64,000 nt of DNA, taken from assembly GCA_930367215.1 (NCBI GenBank), contig OV884056.1, positions 195,899,310 through 195,963,309 on the forward strand. Direction: 5' to 3'. The notes beneath the pieces are model-generated. The model made no database searches, was not told the DNA's origin, and saw nothing but the letters and a program-made list of their open reading frames with translations. The position numbers were made by a program, and so were the translations under genes. This document shows, piece after piece, positions 21,974-33,063 of this stretch; the first letter of the stretch is position 1, and each line of letters starts with the position of its first letter. The stretch comes from Pollenia angustigena. Lineage: Eukaryota; Arthropoda; Insecta; Diptera; Polleniidae.

Positions 21974-22477
21974 GTTTGCTCAAATTTTTTCACGATTTTT
22001 CCGACTATTAAATTGATATGCATTTTGATTTGAACGCCCATTTTCATAATAAGCCCGAATAACTTTAACGCGTTGCTCCATTGTGTATCTTTCCATGGTT
22101 TAAATTGAGTTAGTGTGAAATTGAAAAATGTCAAATGAAATGCAGAAAAAGCTTGACGTTTAGGTGAGGTTCACATCGGCCCTTAAAATTTAACCACCCA
22201 TATTTTTTAAAACTTAATTTAAATAACGTCATAATGTAAGTTTTTGTTTGCATTTAATTATGCTAAATACTTTTTTATATCTTCAGAAGTATACCCTTGT
22301 CTGCCAAAAAGCTTTTGTACATGGAAAATTATTTCTCAACGTCAAACGAAGTTGAAGCATACTGGAATGATGCCAATTCATTTGGGGAATATTAATTTTA
22401 TAATTCAGATCCCACATTTGAATTTAGATCAAAAATAATTGAAATTTATTTTATGGTTTGAAATCTCATTATTTTTT

Positions 22478-23585
22478 TATACCCTCCACCACAATTAGTT
22501 GCAAAGAGGGTATATTAAGTTTTTCATTCCGTGTGAAACTTTTTTATTATTCATCTCAGACCCCATAAAGTATATATATTCTGGGTCCTTCAGTAATTCT
22601 AAGTCGATTTAGCCATGTCCGTCTGTCTGTCCGTCTGTCTGTCTGTCTGTTGAAAACACGCTTACTTTCGAACAACTCAAAAGAAATGAACAAACTTGGT
22701 GCCAAATTGCTTGTAGTTATCCTAAGCAGTTTAGGATTGAAATCCAGCGAAATCGGTTCAGTAGGACCAGAGCTATGAATCAAAATGTAGAACCACCACC
22801 TAAAAAAATTGATAATTTTGTTACAAAAAATAACATAAATGGTGGAACAAGGCACAGAATGAGATAAGATTTTGCAAAAATTTGTTTTATTTGACTGGAA
22901 ATCACGCTGTTAAATTTCGTGATGATCCTTCCATAATTTACCCTAAGCCCCATATAAACAATACTCCCGGAAAACAGTTTAGTACGCCTAAAACCGTCAA
23001 ACATAACGCTAGCCTAACAAGATTTGGTACGTCACAGTTTTATAGGACTACAAATGACACTGTAAAATTTCGTGAAGATCGGTATATAATTTACCCTAGG
23101 CCCCATAGAAACCCTACTCCCGGAAAACAGTTTAGTACGCCTAAAACCGTAAAAAATATTGCAATCATAACAAATTTTGGCTCGTCACAGTTTTATAGGA
23201 CTACAAATGATACTGGGAAATTTCGTGAAGATCGGTACATAATTTACCCTAGGCCCCACAGAAACCCTACTCCCGGAAAAGAGTTTAGTACACCTAAAAC
23301 CATAATTAATAATGCTAGCATAACAGAAATTGGTACGTCACAGTTTTAAAGGACTAGAAATGACGCAGTGAAATTTCGTGATGATCGGTCCATAATTTAC
23401 CCTAGGCCCCATATAAACCCTACTACCGGAAAACAGTTAAGTCGCCTAAAACCATAATTAAGAACAAATCGTCACAGTTTAAGATAATAATAACATCATA
23501 CAGATATTACTCCTTAAACATTCGAACTGTCGGTGGAGGGTATCAGAGATTCGGCACAGCCGAATATAGCACTCTAACTTGTTTT
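22478..23585 (+). mobile_element. mini-me/DINE-like dispersed repeat, copy 2 (most complete)
   Basis: Starts ATACCCTCCACCACAATTAG, then AAAGTATATATATTCTGGGTC ((TA)n with core), then a (GTCY)n block at 22619-22650, then four tandem units of exactly 153 bp (the landmark GGAAAACAGTT... recurs with ends at 22980, 23133, 23286 and 23439), and ends GGTGGAGGGTATC...GCCGAATATAGC. The inverted ATACCCTCCACC/GGTGGAGGGTAT pair brackets the body. Because 153 is 51 codons, an open frame of 155 codons runs through three units; I regard it as a by-product of the repeat, not a demonstrated gene. Confidence 0.8.
22900..23450 (+). repeat. 153-bp tandem repeat array
   Basis: Four consecutive units of 153 bp inside mini-me copy 2, each holding AATTTCGTGA-GATC, ATAATTTACCCTA, CCCGGAAAACAGTTTAGTAC and GGTACGTCACAGTTT. 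Unit-to-unit identity is high by eye. The same unit occurs in the copies at 2235, 51702, 53666 and 58854 with different unit numbers. Confidence 0.8.
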
Positions 23586-23619
23586 TTTTTTTTTTTGTAA
23601 AACGTTTTGGATTTTCATT

Positions 23620-23830
23620 TAATTTGTCGGGCAATTCTTTCTTTCACATTTTTCCCCGTATGAAATCAATAAATCAATATTATCGAATTGGCTTCTGATT
23701 TCCTCTGCAACTCGATGTAATAATTTTGGATAAATTGTGTTAGGCCATGCAAGACGATGCATCGGTTAAAAACTAAGGAATCTATTGTCGAAATCTTGTA
23801 TTTTAAGCAGAGCTCCAAAAGAATTTATTT
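23620..23830 (-). pseudogene. hAT transposase remnant (CGGBP1-like lineage)
   Basis: On the minus strand a degraded frame reads LHRLAWPNTIYPKLLHRVAE, then EIRSQFDNIDLLISYGEK and NCPTN. The K-L-L/I-H-x-V-x-x...H-R-V-A-E-E-I-R-x-x-F-x-N-I-D-x-L-I order matches the remnant at 52870-53560 and the hAT group related to CGGBP1-like proteins. It is too short and damaged to be functional. Confidence 0.55.
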
Positions 23831-24082
23831 GTTGATTTAAAAAATTTTTATTTTGGAAAGCTTTTTTTATACAATTTTGAAATTTTTTGAAAAACTTTTT
23901 TTATAATATGGAAATTTAAAAAATATGTCACTCAAAAATGTTAAAATATGCAAAAATATGCTTTTAAAACTAAAATATGCATATTCACCAAAATATGCAA
24001 CATATTGTTGCAAGAACAAATCGATGCCCATGTTAACGCAAATTTAATGATTCGGAAAGATAATTGGTCGACATCAATCTTA

Positions 24083-24299
24083 TGGCATTTTCTTTTCTAC
24101 AAAAAATGTGACATTTTGTTTTAAAAAAATACAGTTTGGAGTGTGTTTCTTAAACATTTTGCTCCCGAAAAGGGTGGCTTGTTTTATTCTAAAAAACTCA
24201 CCCTTTTTTGGAAGCAAAATTTTTATGAAATAGACACCAAATTGCATTTTCTTAAATAAAATGTCACACTTTTTTGTAGAAAAGAAAACACCATTAGAC
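24083..24299. mobile_element. Palindromic MITE, TTTTCTTTTCTAC ends, copy 1
   Basis: Left CATTTTCTTTTCTACAAAAA and right TTTTTGTAGAAAAGAAAACA form the ends. Inner arms contain GCTCCCGAAAAGGGTG and CACCCTTTTTTGGAAGC. It matches 38788-39003 over its whole length and is nested in the hAT copy 23586-24328. Confidence 0.75.
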
Positions 24300-24471
24300 T
24301 AAAAACATGCATGGAAATCGCATCCCTTGTTATTTCTTTATCATTTGACATCAAACACAATTCTTAAACAATTTTTAAATGTTTGATTTTAACATTTCAA
24401 TGATTTGAATATAAACATTTGGAATACAATGTTTTATGCACATCCGATAACAGCATTTTAGCTTGTTTCTA

Positions 24472-25281
24472 CACTCACAATATTATTACAGTAACGGACT
24501 GTAGTTTATTTAGGAAATATTCCGTTCAGTCATTTTTAAATAAATAAACATTTAAAATTCCAAGCAAATTTATTTTTAACTGATTCTAACAGTTATTCAA
24601 AAAACTAAGTGCATATTAATACGGATTTTCAGTTACAGTTAATATTGTCCGTTGATTGAGTTAAATTTTTCTTTATGTTAAATTAAATAAAAATGGAATT
24701 TAAAGCAACGAAAAGTTCATTTAATTTTTACTGTCAAAAATTCAACCGCGAATTCCGTAAAAACAATTGAATATTCAGTTATTTTATATAACTACCAAAC
24801 TACCAAAAATTATTTTTTACTTATCTATAAAAAATTAATTGCTTGTTTTCTGTAAGCAATTCCCATTTTCTATTTGTTAAAATAATTTAGTTAAATACAT
24901 CAAATTTTAAAAGTAAAATAATTGCGAATCCATATCCATATAAGAAAAGAAAAGAAAAACAAGCGCACAGGTGTCTCTCTGGTGTTTTTTAGAATATCTG
25001 CTCTTTTGTGGAGTAAACGAAAATTACTGAATATTAATCAAATAACTGAATATTTAATTGTTTTTACTGAATATGGGGTCAATTTTGTGACAGTAAAATT
25101 TTACGAAATAACTGAATATTTATTTGATATTACGGAATATGGTGTTGAATTTTTGACAGTAAAAATTAAATGAACTTTTTGTAAAAAATAAATGAAAAAT
25201 AAGTAGACCGGTTTTTAATTGAAATTTCATTTATTTTATATTACAATTTCAGTTAATTTTACGTTCAGAATATTGTGAGTG
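24472..25281. mobile_element. TA-flanked TIR element, CACTCACAATATT ends
   Basis: 810 bp with ends CACTCACAATATT and AATATTGTGAGTG, flanked by TA at 24470-24471 and 25282-25283. It contains repeated AACTGAATATT/AATATTCAGTT motifs on both strands. This places it with Tc1/mariner-type non-autonomous elements, although no transposase is present. An 83-codon frame at 24922-25173 is made of the repeated TGAATAT motif. Confidence 0.7.
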
Positions 25282-26576
25282 TATTTAAAAAGTATTTGCA
25301 CAAGTTAGGTAGCCGGTTAGATGTTGGTACAATTTCGCAATTTAACGAGAGGAAAACTTTTTTATAGAAAATTTTTTATAGAATTTATTTATAAATAATA
25401 TCAAATTTCTCTACATAAAAATCCTCATCCAAATGAGAGAAAAAATTATATATTGTTAGGTTTTTCCTTTAATAAACGCGTTCGGTTTACTCCCTTTATA
25501 ATAAACCGCTGAGTTCTTTTAATTGCAAATAAAAATAAATACACACACTTATTCCACTTAACAAACTTTATTGAAATTCACAATTGTTAGTTACGAACAG
25601 AACCGTTTTCCAAAACAGACTCAACTAATTTTACATGAGTCACCCCTTTTTATATTTCATAATTATTTCTAGATTTTTCCTGAACCTTCCCGTAAAAACT
25701 ACTTATTATGTTCTATAACCATTTCTAGAAATTACTGGGAAATTTATATAGGAATTATTTTTAAAATAACAGTTGTGTTGAAAATTATACATGACAATTT
25801 TAAGTAACATAAAACTATAACTTACAAGATAACTTATAACTATAACTATAAATAATTCTTAGATAATTTAACTTTCGTAACAATATTAAAAATAGTCTGT
25901 AATAAGATGAGTGTAAATATTCTTACTAAAATAAATTGCTCATCCAAATAAGCACATACATATATTCTAAAAGAAAGACAATATCTATAAATTAAGTTGG
26001 TAATAAAAATGTTTGTTTCTTAAGAAAATTTCTTATCATTGAAGTAACAGCAGAAAAATATGTTTATATATTTATTTTATTTAAATTGTTTTTTAGAAAA
26101 ATAAAACACCCATTAATTTCCAAAGATAACACTATTATCTACAAATAATTGGGTGAACTTTAAAACAAAACTATTTGCTAACTTAATTTATTTCGATTAA
26201 CAAACAGCTTAAATGAATCGTCCAATGATAAAGTGACATTTTTATTAACATTTAAATAGACAATTCTAAAACTAGAAAAAATAAGTGAAACATAAAAGAA
26301 AAAATAAAATAAATAAATTCGTTGAACATTTGAGTTCAATGCCATTCAACTGCTAAAAACAATGTCTGAAACCATTCAGATATTCATACATGTCTGATAT
26401 ATGTACTCGATATGTATTTTGTAAAATAAATCTACAAATTAAATGTTTTATATACATTTTATATGATTCATGCATATACAGATGTAAGTGTTTATGTACC
26501 AATGTATGCATGTAGTTGTGTATGTATTGTTAACTTTTTTCTATTTTGCTCTCTACTCATCATAAACGATACTCAC

Positions 26577-26800
26577 TTATCTCTGCCAGTTGTTAGAACA
26601 TTATCCTCCTGCAATGGTTTTCCATTGTGCAGCCATTCAATATTATCGATTGCTGAACCCGTTGTTGAACAATTGAATATTGCCATTCCGCCCGAGTTGA
26701 CAATTTGAACTTGTGGCAATATATGAACAGATACATACGAATTTACAAATAAACGTATCTCAATACGTTGTTCGCCAAATTGATTTGATGCTTGACAAAC
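26577..26800 (-). CDS. Dscam-family exon, end of Ig3 and first half of Ig4
   Basis: Largest exon here, 224 nt, starting in phase 0 after the acceptor ttttacag and ending after AA at the donor gtgagt. The peptide (residues 185-258) opens with VCQASNQFGEQRIEIR, supplying cysteine C186 and the G strand of Ig3. It then has the linker VNSYVSVHILPQ and the first half of Ig4: QIVNSGGMAIFNC (C228), IEWLHNGKPLQ (W240) and VLTTGRD. N227 lies in an N-C-S context, a weak possible glycosylation site. The frame continues two codons past the donor to a TGA, so reading through would end the protein. The plus-strand open frame at 26463-26708 is only its antisense shadow. Confidence 0.95.
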
Positions 26801-27526
26801 CTGTAAAATAAAAATAAGAAAATACAAATATAAACATAAAATGCAAATAACGATCTATTGTATATTTTTACAATTTGCACATAAATACGGTGTACAGATT
26901 TCTGTTAACCAAAAAATATTCAGGACTTTTATATTGACTAGGTTAGTGCAAAAACGTTATGTAAATAGCTGAATTTATGCAATAAATAAATAAATATTGT
27001 GATTTTATTCCAAAAAAATTTTAACGATTGTGTTGTGCCCGAGGGCAGTTTTTAATTTATTAAATTTTGTAAAAAAAAAAAAAAAACGAAAGAGATATTT
27101 TACAAATTTTTCAAATGCTCATTACTTAAGATTCTGTTGGCTCGATCTAGTTTCTTATGAAATGTTTTAGAAATGCTTTTTGTCTGTGAGTGAGATTTTT
27201 TATAAAAATTATCAAAACTGTAACCTCTTTCAAGATTTTAATTGCAGTTGTTATCTCAAGAATATCTGGTGAAATTGTTTTTGATAAAAATAACTTTGAT
27301 AATAAATTTCCATATGCCCGTGCAAAAAAACTGAACTGGCAAATTGATTTATTTTGGTTTTCTTACGAAAGCAATAGGATGAGGCAATTTGTTTTTTAAT
27401 TTTGCTTTTCCTTTTAATCCACTTACAACTAGAATTCGAGTCGGAAAAAAGCCATTAACTCACTGCACAGAAAAAATTAAAAATTTTCTCTAATCACCAA
27501 ATTTAAACCAAATTCACACGCAGAGA

Positions 27527-28816
27527 AAAAATATGGTTGGGCATTGTTACGGCAACAACACTATGTTTAATGTAACAATATATTGTTGTCACACACAAAT
27601 TATTGTTATTTTTATTTAATATCAACAATATTATAGTTACTGTAAACATATCAATGTTTATCGCAATTAAAAATTTTAGTATTGTTGACCGAAAAATAAT
27701 TATTTTTCTAACAACTAAATTATGATAACTTTCAAAACATATTATATTTCTTACAACCACATGATGATATTTAATAGCCATAACATGATAACTTTCTACA
27801 CATTAATCATATTATGTTTACGATGAAATTATACGATTTTTACTCTAATAATATTATGTGAGCGCCATTTGTAAAATAATTTTGAATCAGTTGTGTCGTT
27901 TATTTTATATGTGAGCGGTTAAACTATTTAAAGATAAATTCCAATAAAAAAATAAGTTTAAAGAAATTAGCGGAGTTCATTCAAGTATTAGTGATGTAAT
28001 AGTGCAAATGCAAAATATCATAGTTTTTTTGTAAAATCAAACAACAAAACACACAGAGATTTGGTTATATTTTATAAAAGCGATACGAAATTTCTGTGGT
28101 TTTCATGGGCAACCGCGTATGTCTTAAAACAAATGTTTCAGGAAAGCCGAAAAATCATTCGAGATCAAATGGGCTGGGCATTGCACTTTTTAAACTTTGT
28201 CATTACGTTAAAAAATCGGAATTGATCCATCTTTTTTCAAAAATTTTATGAAACATGTAAAGAGCGTTTAAAATTAGGCAATATGGATCAACATCTCAAA
28301 AACGGAAATGACATACGCGGTGGCCCATGAAAACCACAGATTTTGCATTTTCTCTTTTGGAAGCCTAAAATTTAACTCCGCTATTTGATTTACATTAAGA
28401 AAAATTGTAAAAGGCCACAAAATAAAAAATCGATGCAAAAAATTTCAATTTATTTTGTATTTTTATGACAGTTATGAAAGGGGCTTTATCATAATATGAT
28501 TGCTTCTAAATTTATTATGATTAACATGATGATAATATGATTACTTCTTTGCTTATTATGATTAACATGACAATAATATGATTTATTCTTAACTTATTAT
28601 GATTAGCATGACAATAATTTGATTAAATCTTAACTTAGTATGGTTAACAGAATAATAATATGATTGAGGGAAAAATATTATGTTGTAATATTACGAGTAT
28701 ATTTAGTCATACTATGACTCAATAATAATCTTAATATGGTGACTACAATCATGAATCTTATCATAATATGTTGCTCTTAGAATATGTTTACCACAATCAT
28801 GTTTTTTCTTTGCGTG
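27527..28816 (-). mobile_element. ATCATAAT-palindrome element, copy B (longest)
   Basis: Minus orientation, from CACGCAGAGAAAAAATATGG to ATGTTTTTTCTTTGCGTG. It has about 39-bp tandem units (28480-28640). Unlike the other copies it has a central segment (about 28100-28360) flanked by a 33-bp inverted repeat (TTTTCATGGGCAACCGCG and CGCGGTGGCCCATGAAAA). This copy may be closer to the ancestral form, the others having lost one arm. Confidence 0.75.
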
Positions 28817-28934
28817 CATAGAATCAAGCAAACAATGTGTTGATTATTCACCTATTACCAAAATAATTATATTGATTACTAAAAATTTAAAATTGTGAAA
28901 AATTTTTTTTTAATAAATGTTATTTTAAATTTTA

Positions 28935-29640
28935 ACTAGCTGGCCCGGCAAACATATTACTTTCAGATGTAACAGCGTCTGCTAGCGAAATTTTAAGAAA
29001 ATATTATATGCTATAGTTCTTTCCAGATGTTACACTATTTGCATGCCCAATTTCAAGAAAATCAATTGATTAGTTAAGAAGATATAGGGAGGCGGAGCTT
29101 TTACCGCTCTTGCCCTATTTAATGTCCTGTCCTCTTTCCGATGTTACAGTTAATGCATGCCAAATTTTAAGAAAACCGGTTGATTAATTAAGAAGATAGA
29201 GGGAGGGGGAGCTTTTATCCCTCTTGCTCTATTTCACGACCTAAATTATAAAAACTATAGGCTATAGTTCTTTCCAACTGTAACACTATTTGCCTGCGAA
29301 ATTTCAAAAAAATCGTTTGATTAGTCAAGAAGATAGAGGGAGGGGGAGCTTTTATTCATCTTGTTCTATTTCACACCCTATTCCTTATTCTCTTTCATAT
29401 GTTAAATTGTCTGCATGCCAAATTTTAAGAAAACCGGTTGATTAGTTTAGAATATTGGGGAGTGGGAGCTTTTACCCCTATTGCAATATTTTGCGCCCTC
29501 TAGCGATCTTAAATATACTCTACGTACTATTCTCATACCTAACAAATACACATACAAAATTTTATAAAAATCGGTCAAAAAAGTTCGGAGGAGTTCAAAA
29601 TGGAGAGCATCTTGTTGATATTTGTATGGGAATATAAATA
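28935..29640 (+). repeat. Tandem array of ~114-137 bp units
   Basis: Four to five diverged units, each with ATGCCAAATTTTAAGAAAA-like sequence, TTGATTAGTTAAGAAGATA, GGGAGG-GGAGCTTTTA and CTCTTGCTCTATTT. The landmark GGAGCTTT is at 29094, 29208, 29345 and 29465. The array is preceded by CTAGCTGGCCCGGCAAAC and ends with AAAATCGGTCAAAAAAGTTC, a combination I know as a common dispersed insect repeat, though not by family name. Confidence 0.7.
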
Positions 29641-31439
29641 CAGGTTTAGGAATGAATGCAGTGTTCACTAAAATAATTATAACTCATGAACCAATACACA
29701 TTTGATGACCGATGATACATAAAAACCTTGGTATTGACGTCACCTTCCACGTGAATTTTACAGAAACGGTTCGCATTTCAGAGAACATCAATTATTAACA
29801 CAATGCAACTTATATTTATACATATAGATTAAAAAATAATCAAAAAACTTTGCCATTTCAAACAATGTGGTAATTGATTTAATTAATATAGCTCAGGTTT
29901 TGACATTTTCCAACAAGCTTAAATTTTTATATTTTTAACGAAAAATTTGTATGTTATTTAATTAACATTTTAATTAAAAATTTATTTCAAAACAACTAAA
30001 ATGTTAATTAAACCAGAATTAGAATTTTTAGTTTATTTCAACTAAAAAAATTATTGATTCCATTATCACATTAATCAAATTGAACTTCTTTTCAAACAAT
30101 TTTTTTAATTGATAAAAAACTACTGATAATTTTTTCTGTGTGTTTATTGTTGCTGTTTTGTCTAAGCTTTGATATCATTTGCAAGTAAGACTTGAAAGTT
30201 TGTTATTCTCAATCGTTTTACAGTTTTATTTGTATAATATTTTAAGCTGTTTCAAATTCTTTGGAAAAAATTTTCCTGGTGATCTGCAATGAAATGCGTA
30301 GAGAAACTATAAACAATAAACTTCATTGTATTTGTCAAAAATTGGGAATTTAGCACGTTAAAGAGAAATTGTTAATTATTTTCATAACGTCGATCACATA
30401 CAATTATACTCAACGCGTCTATTGTGTTTAGTGTTGCGTTCAGTGTTGTCCCCAAATTGGGGAATTCAATATTTATTTATGAAACAATATTTGGAAAAGG
30501 ATTAAGGGATTTACGCAAAATTTGAAAACATCTTAATTAATTTAATCAATTTTAAAAACGAAATGATTAAAAATCGAAAATTTGGTTTCGTGTATTTAAA
30601 AATTTAAATTTAAATTAAATAATAACATTTTTTTGAATAGAGCTCAGAGGCAACATACGCTATCGATATCGACCGAAATTTTCATTTAAATTATTTGTGT
30701 TGGAATTTCGATTGATATCGAATGCTCTATGATAACACAGTGCGAAAAACAAAGGGACTGGACAGTATAGATTTGATTGTATTACCAACCAGTATTAAAA
30801 GCCTATACTCAGTTTTTTATGGGTCTCAAAAAATTCTGAAAATCCATGGACCCCAAAAAAAGGTGTCAATAGTTTTTGACAAATAAATTTCGTGATACCG
30901 CCTATCTATATATGGCAACAATGTAGCTTAGACTCCGCCCAATAAATTTTGTTAAAATTTTTTGTCAGAAAATTGCTTTTTCGTGCATTACTTGCAGAAT
31001 ACCTTACAAATTGTCGTCTTAATGAGCTAAGCAATCAAAAAAATTTAATTAAAAATGTTTAATATTAATTAAATTTGGACTAGTGAACAAATTAATAGCA
31101 TCTACTAAATTTTTTTTTGATATAAACAACACTTTCTGCAGTAATTTGTTGATATAAGTAAACGTTTAATACACTTAATTAAATTTTTAATTAAAACTGA
31201 TTTTATTTTTGATTAATGGGCCGCATTTTTTCTGTGTATGCAGGATTAAGAGGTTGTTTTAAGAGAACATTATAAAATAAAGCTTAGTTATTGCTCTTAG
31301 ATTTAACGAACAAAGCAGTTTGTTCGCTCTCCTGTAAAATTGTGCTTCTACAGATACCACTTTTTAAATATAAACCTACGATAGTTGGAATACTCCCAAC
31401 ATTAATTGCAATTGTAAAAAGGTATAGAAAAAACAAATT

Positions 31440-31619
31440 GCTTAATTCACAGAAAAAAATAAAAATAGATTTCCATTAAAAAATTTGTGATATTAATTAA
31501 AAAATTAATTAAATTTGCACCAGTAAACAAATTAATAGTATCAATTAAACGTTTAATTTACTTGATTAAACGTTTAACTGACTTGATTAAACTTTAAATT
31601 CACTTGATTAAATTTTTTG
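31440..31619. repeat. AT-rich minisatellite element (21-bp units), truncated
   Basis: Starts CAGAAAAAAATAAAAATAG, and includes about three units of TTAAACGTTTAATTNACTTGA before joining the element at 31620. The same family is more complete at 45262-45540 and occurs inverted at 60150-60300. Confidence 0.6.
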
Positions 31620-32717
31620 TTTGTGGTAAACATATTGTAAGAGCAACATATAATGATAAGAATTATGATTGTAGTCACCATATTAAGATTATTATTAAAT
31701 CATATTATGACTAAATATACTCGTAATATGTCATCATAATATTTTTCCCTTAATCATATTATTATTCTGTTAATCATACTAAGTTAAGAAGTAATCAAAT
31801 TATTGTCATGTTAATCATAATAAGCTAAGAAATTAATCATATTATTGTCATGTTAATCAAAATAAGCTAAGAAGTAATCATATCATCATCATGTTAATCA
31901 TAATAAATTTAGAAGCAATCATATTATGATGCAGCACCTTTCATAGCTGTCATAAAAATACAAAATAAATTAAAATATTTTTGCATCGATGTTTCATTTT
32001 GTGGCTTTTTACAATTTTTCTTAATGTTAATCAAATAGCGGAGTTCAATATTTTGCTTGCAAAAGAGCAAATGAAAAATCTGTGGTTTTCATGGGCAACC
32101 GCGTGTGTCCATTGTCTCGATTTTAAGATGTTGATGAAATATCGTAGCACTTTTATAAAATATAACGAAATCTCTGTGTGTTTTGTTGTTGGATTTTACA
32201 AAAAAACTGTTATATTTTGCATTTGCACTATTACATCACTAATACTTGAATGAACTCCGCTAATATTTTAATTTTTTAATTTCTTTAAACTTATTTTTTT
32301 ATGGAATTTTATCTTTTAATTGTTTAACCGCTCACAAATAAAAAAACGACACAGCTGCTTCAAAATTATTTTACAAATGGCGCCAACATAATATGATTAG
32401 AGTAAAAATAGTTTGATTGCATCTTAAACATAATATGATAAATGTATAGAAAGTTATCATGTTATGGCTATTAAATATCATGATATGGTTGTGAGAAATA
32501 TAATATGTTTATAAAGTTATCATAATTAAGTTGTTAGAAAAATAATTATTTTCGGTCAACAATACTCAAATTCATAATTGCGATAAACATTGATATGTTT
32601 ACAGTAACTATAATATTAAATAAAAATAACAATTATTTGTGAACGACAACAATATATTGTTACATTAAACATAGTGTTGTTGCCGTAACCATGCCCAACC
32701 CTATTTTTCTCTGCGTG
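31620..32717 (+). mobile_element. ATCATAAT-palindrome element, copy C (5' truncated)
   Basis: Enters at TTGTGGTAAACATATTGTAA, lacking the first 20 bp of the terminus, and ends CCTATTTTTCTCTGCGTG. It contains four about 39-bp tandem units (31760-31930). An open frame of 90 codons (31981-32253) is shared with copy D (61437-61703, 88 codons) and probably reflects recent common descent. Confidence 0.75.
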
Positions 32718-33000
32718 TAGAAACAAGCGTATTCCTTTTTTTTATTTTTTGAAGAGGTTTTTAAACGAAAAGGTTAAAAAATTGTAATCACTTTTATTTA
32801 CAAAAAGTATATTCTTTCTTTAAAAAAAAAAATTGAGTTTCTGTAGGGAAACAAGAGCGGACAGAACAAAAATCGATAATATCAATATTTTATGAATATA
32901 AATTTTTATATAAATTTTCATATTAATTCGAATGTGTATTCTAAGTCAACCATTTATAAAGCTTTCATACTTTTATAGTCTTAGTCCTTCAATGTTTTCC

Positions 33001-33063
33001 AGGAATTTTTCTATGCACTATCAGAAATATACAAACAAAAATTCTGATAGTGCATGGAAAATA
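33001..33063. repeat. Small imperfect hairpin
   Basis: TTTTTCTATGCACTATCAGAA and TTCTGATAGTGCATGGAAAA pair across a loop of about 15 nt. The stem is about 20 bp with a few mismatches. It could be a tiny MITE remnant; a microRNA-type precursor cannot be excluded from sequence alone. Confidence 0.4.

Larger units (their letters stand above)
23586..24328 (-). mobile_element. hAT element copy (TAGGGATG family), broken
   Basis: Right end at about 24310-24328 reads CATGGAAATCGCATCCCTT, matching the terminus of the hAT element at 52575-55949. Inward, GTCGACATCAATCTTA and ATTGTCGGAAAGATAATTGG-like sequence also match. A palindromic MITE (24083-24299) is inserted near the end, and the mini-me copy at 22478-23585 adjoins the other side. 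The middle is deleted relative to the longer copy. Confidence 0.65.
18556..26576 (-). other. Intron within Ig4 (8.0 kb)
   Basis: Contains nested palindromic elements (18823-20008), a GC-rich patch (20031-20106), a MITE (21738-21973), a mini-me copy beside a hAT fragment (22478-24328) and a TA-flanked element (24472-25281). The segments 20215-20380 and 21530-21660 share a sequence (ACTTTAGCTTTATTTT and neighbours) and are two fragments of one unnamed repeat. I recognise nothing in 20420-21480, 21980-22470 and 25290-26570, which are AT-rich. Confidence 0.75.

Noticed and set aside
22882..23349. 155-codon open frame as a protein gene
   Set aside because: It is created by 153-bp tandem units of a dispersed repeat and lacks any recognised domain; recorded as a repeat and as a finding only.
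26463..26708. 81-codon plus-strand frame
   Set aside because: Antisense shadow of the Dscam-family exon at 26577-26800.
31981..32253. 90-codon frame shared with 61437-61703
   Set aside because: Conserved only because both are copies of one recent repeat; copies A and B do not keep it open.
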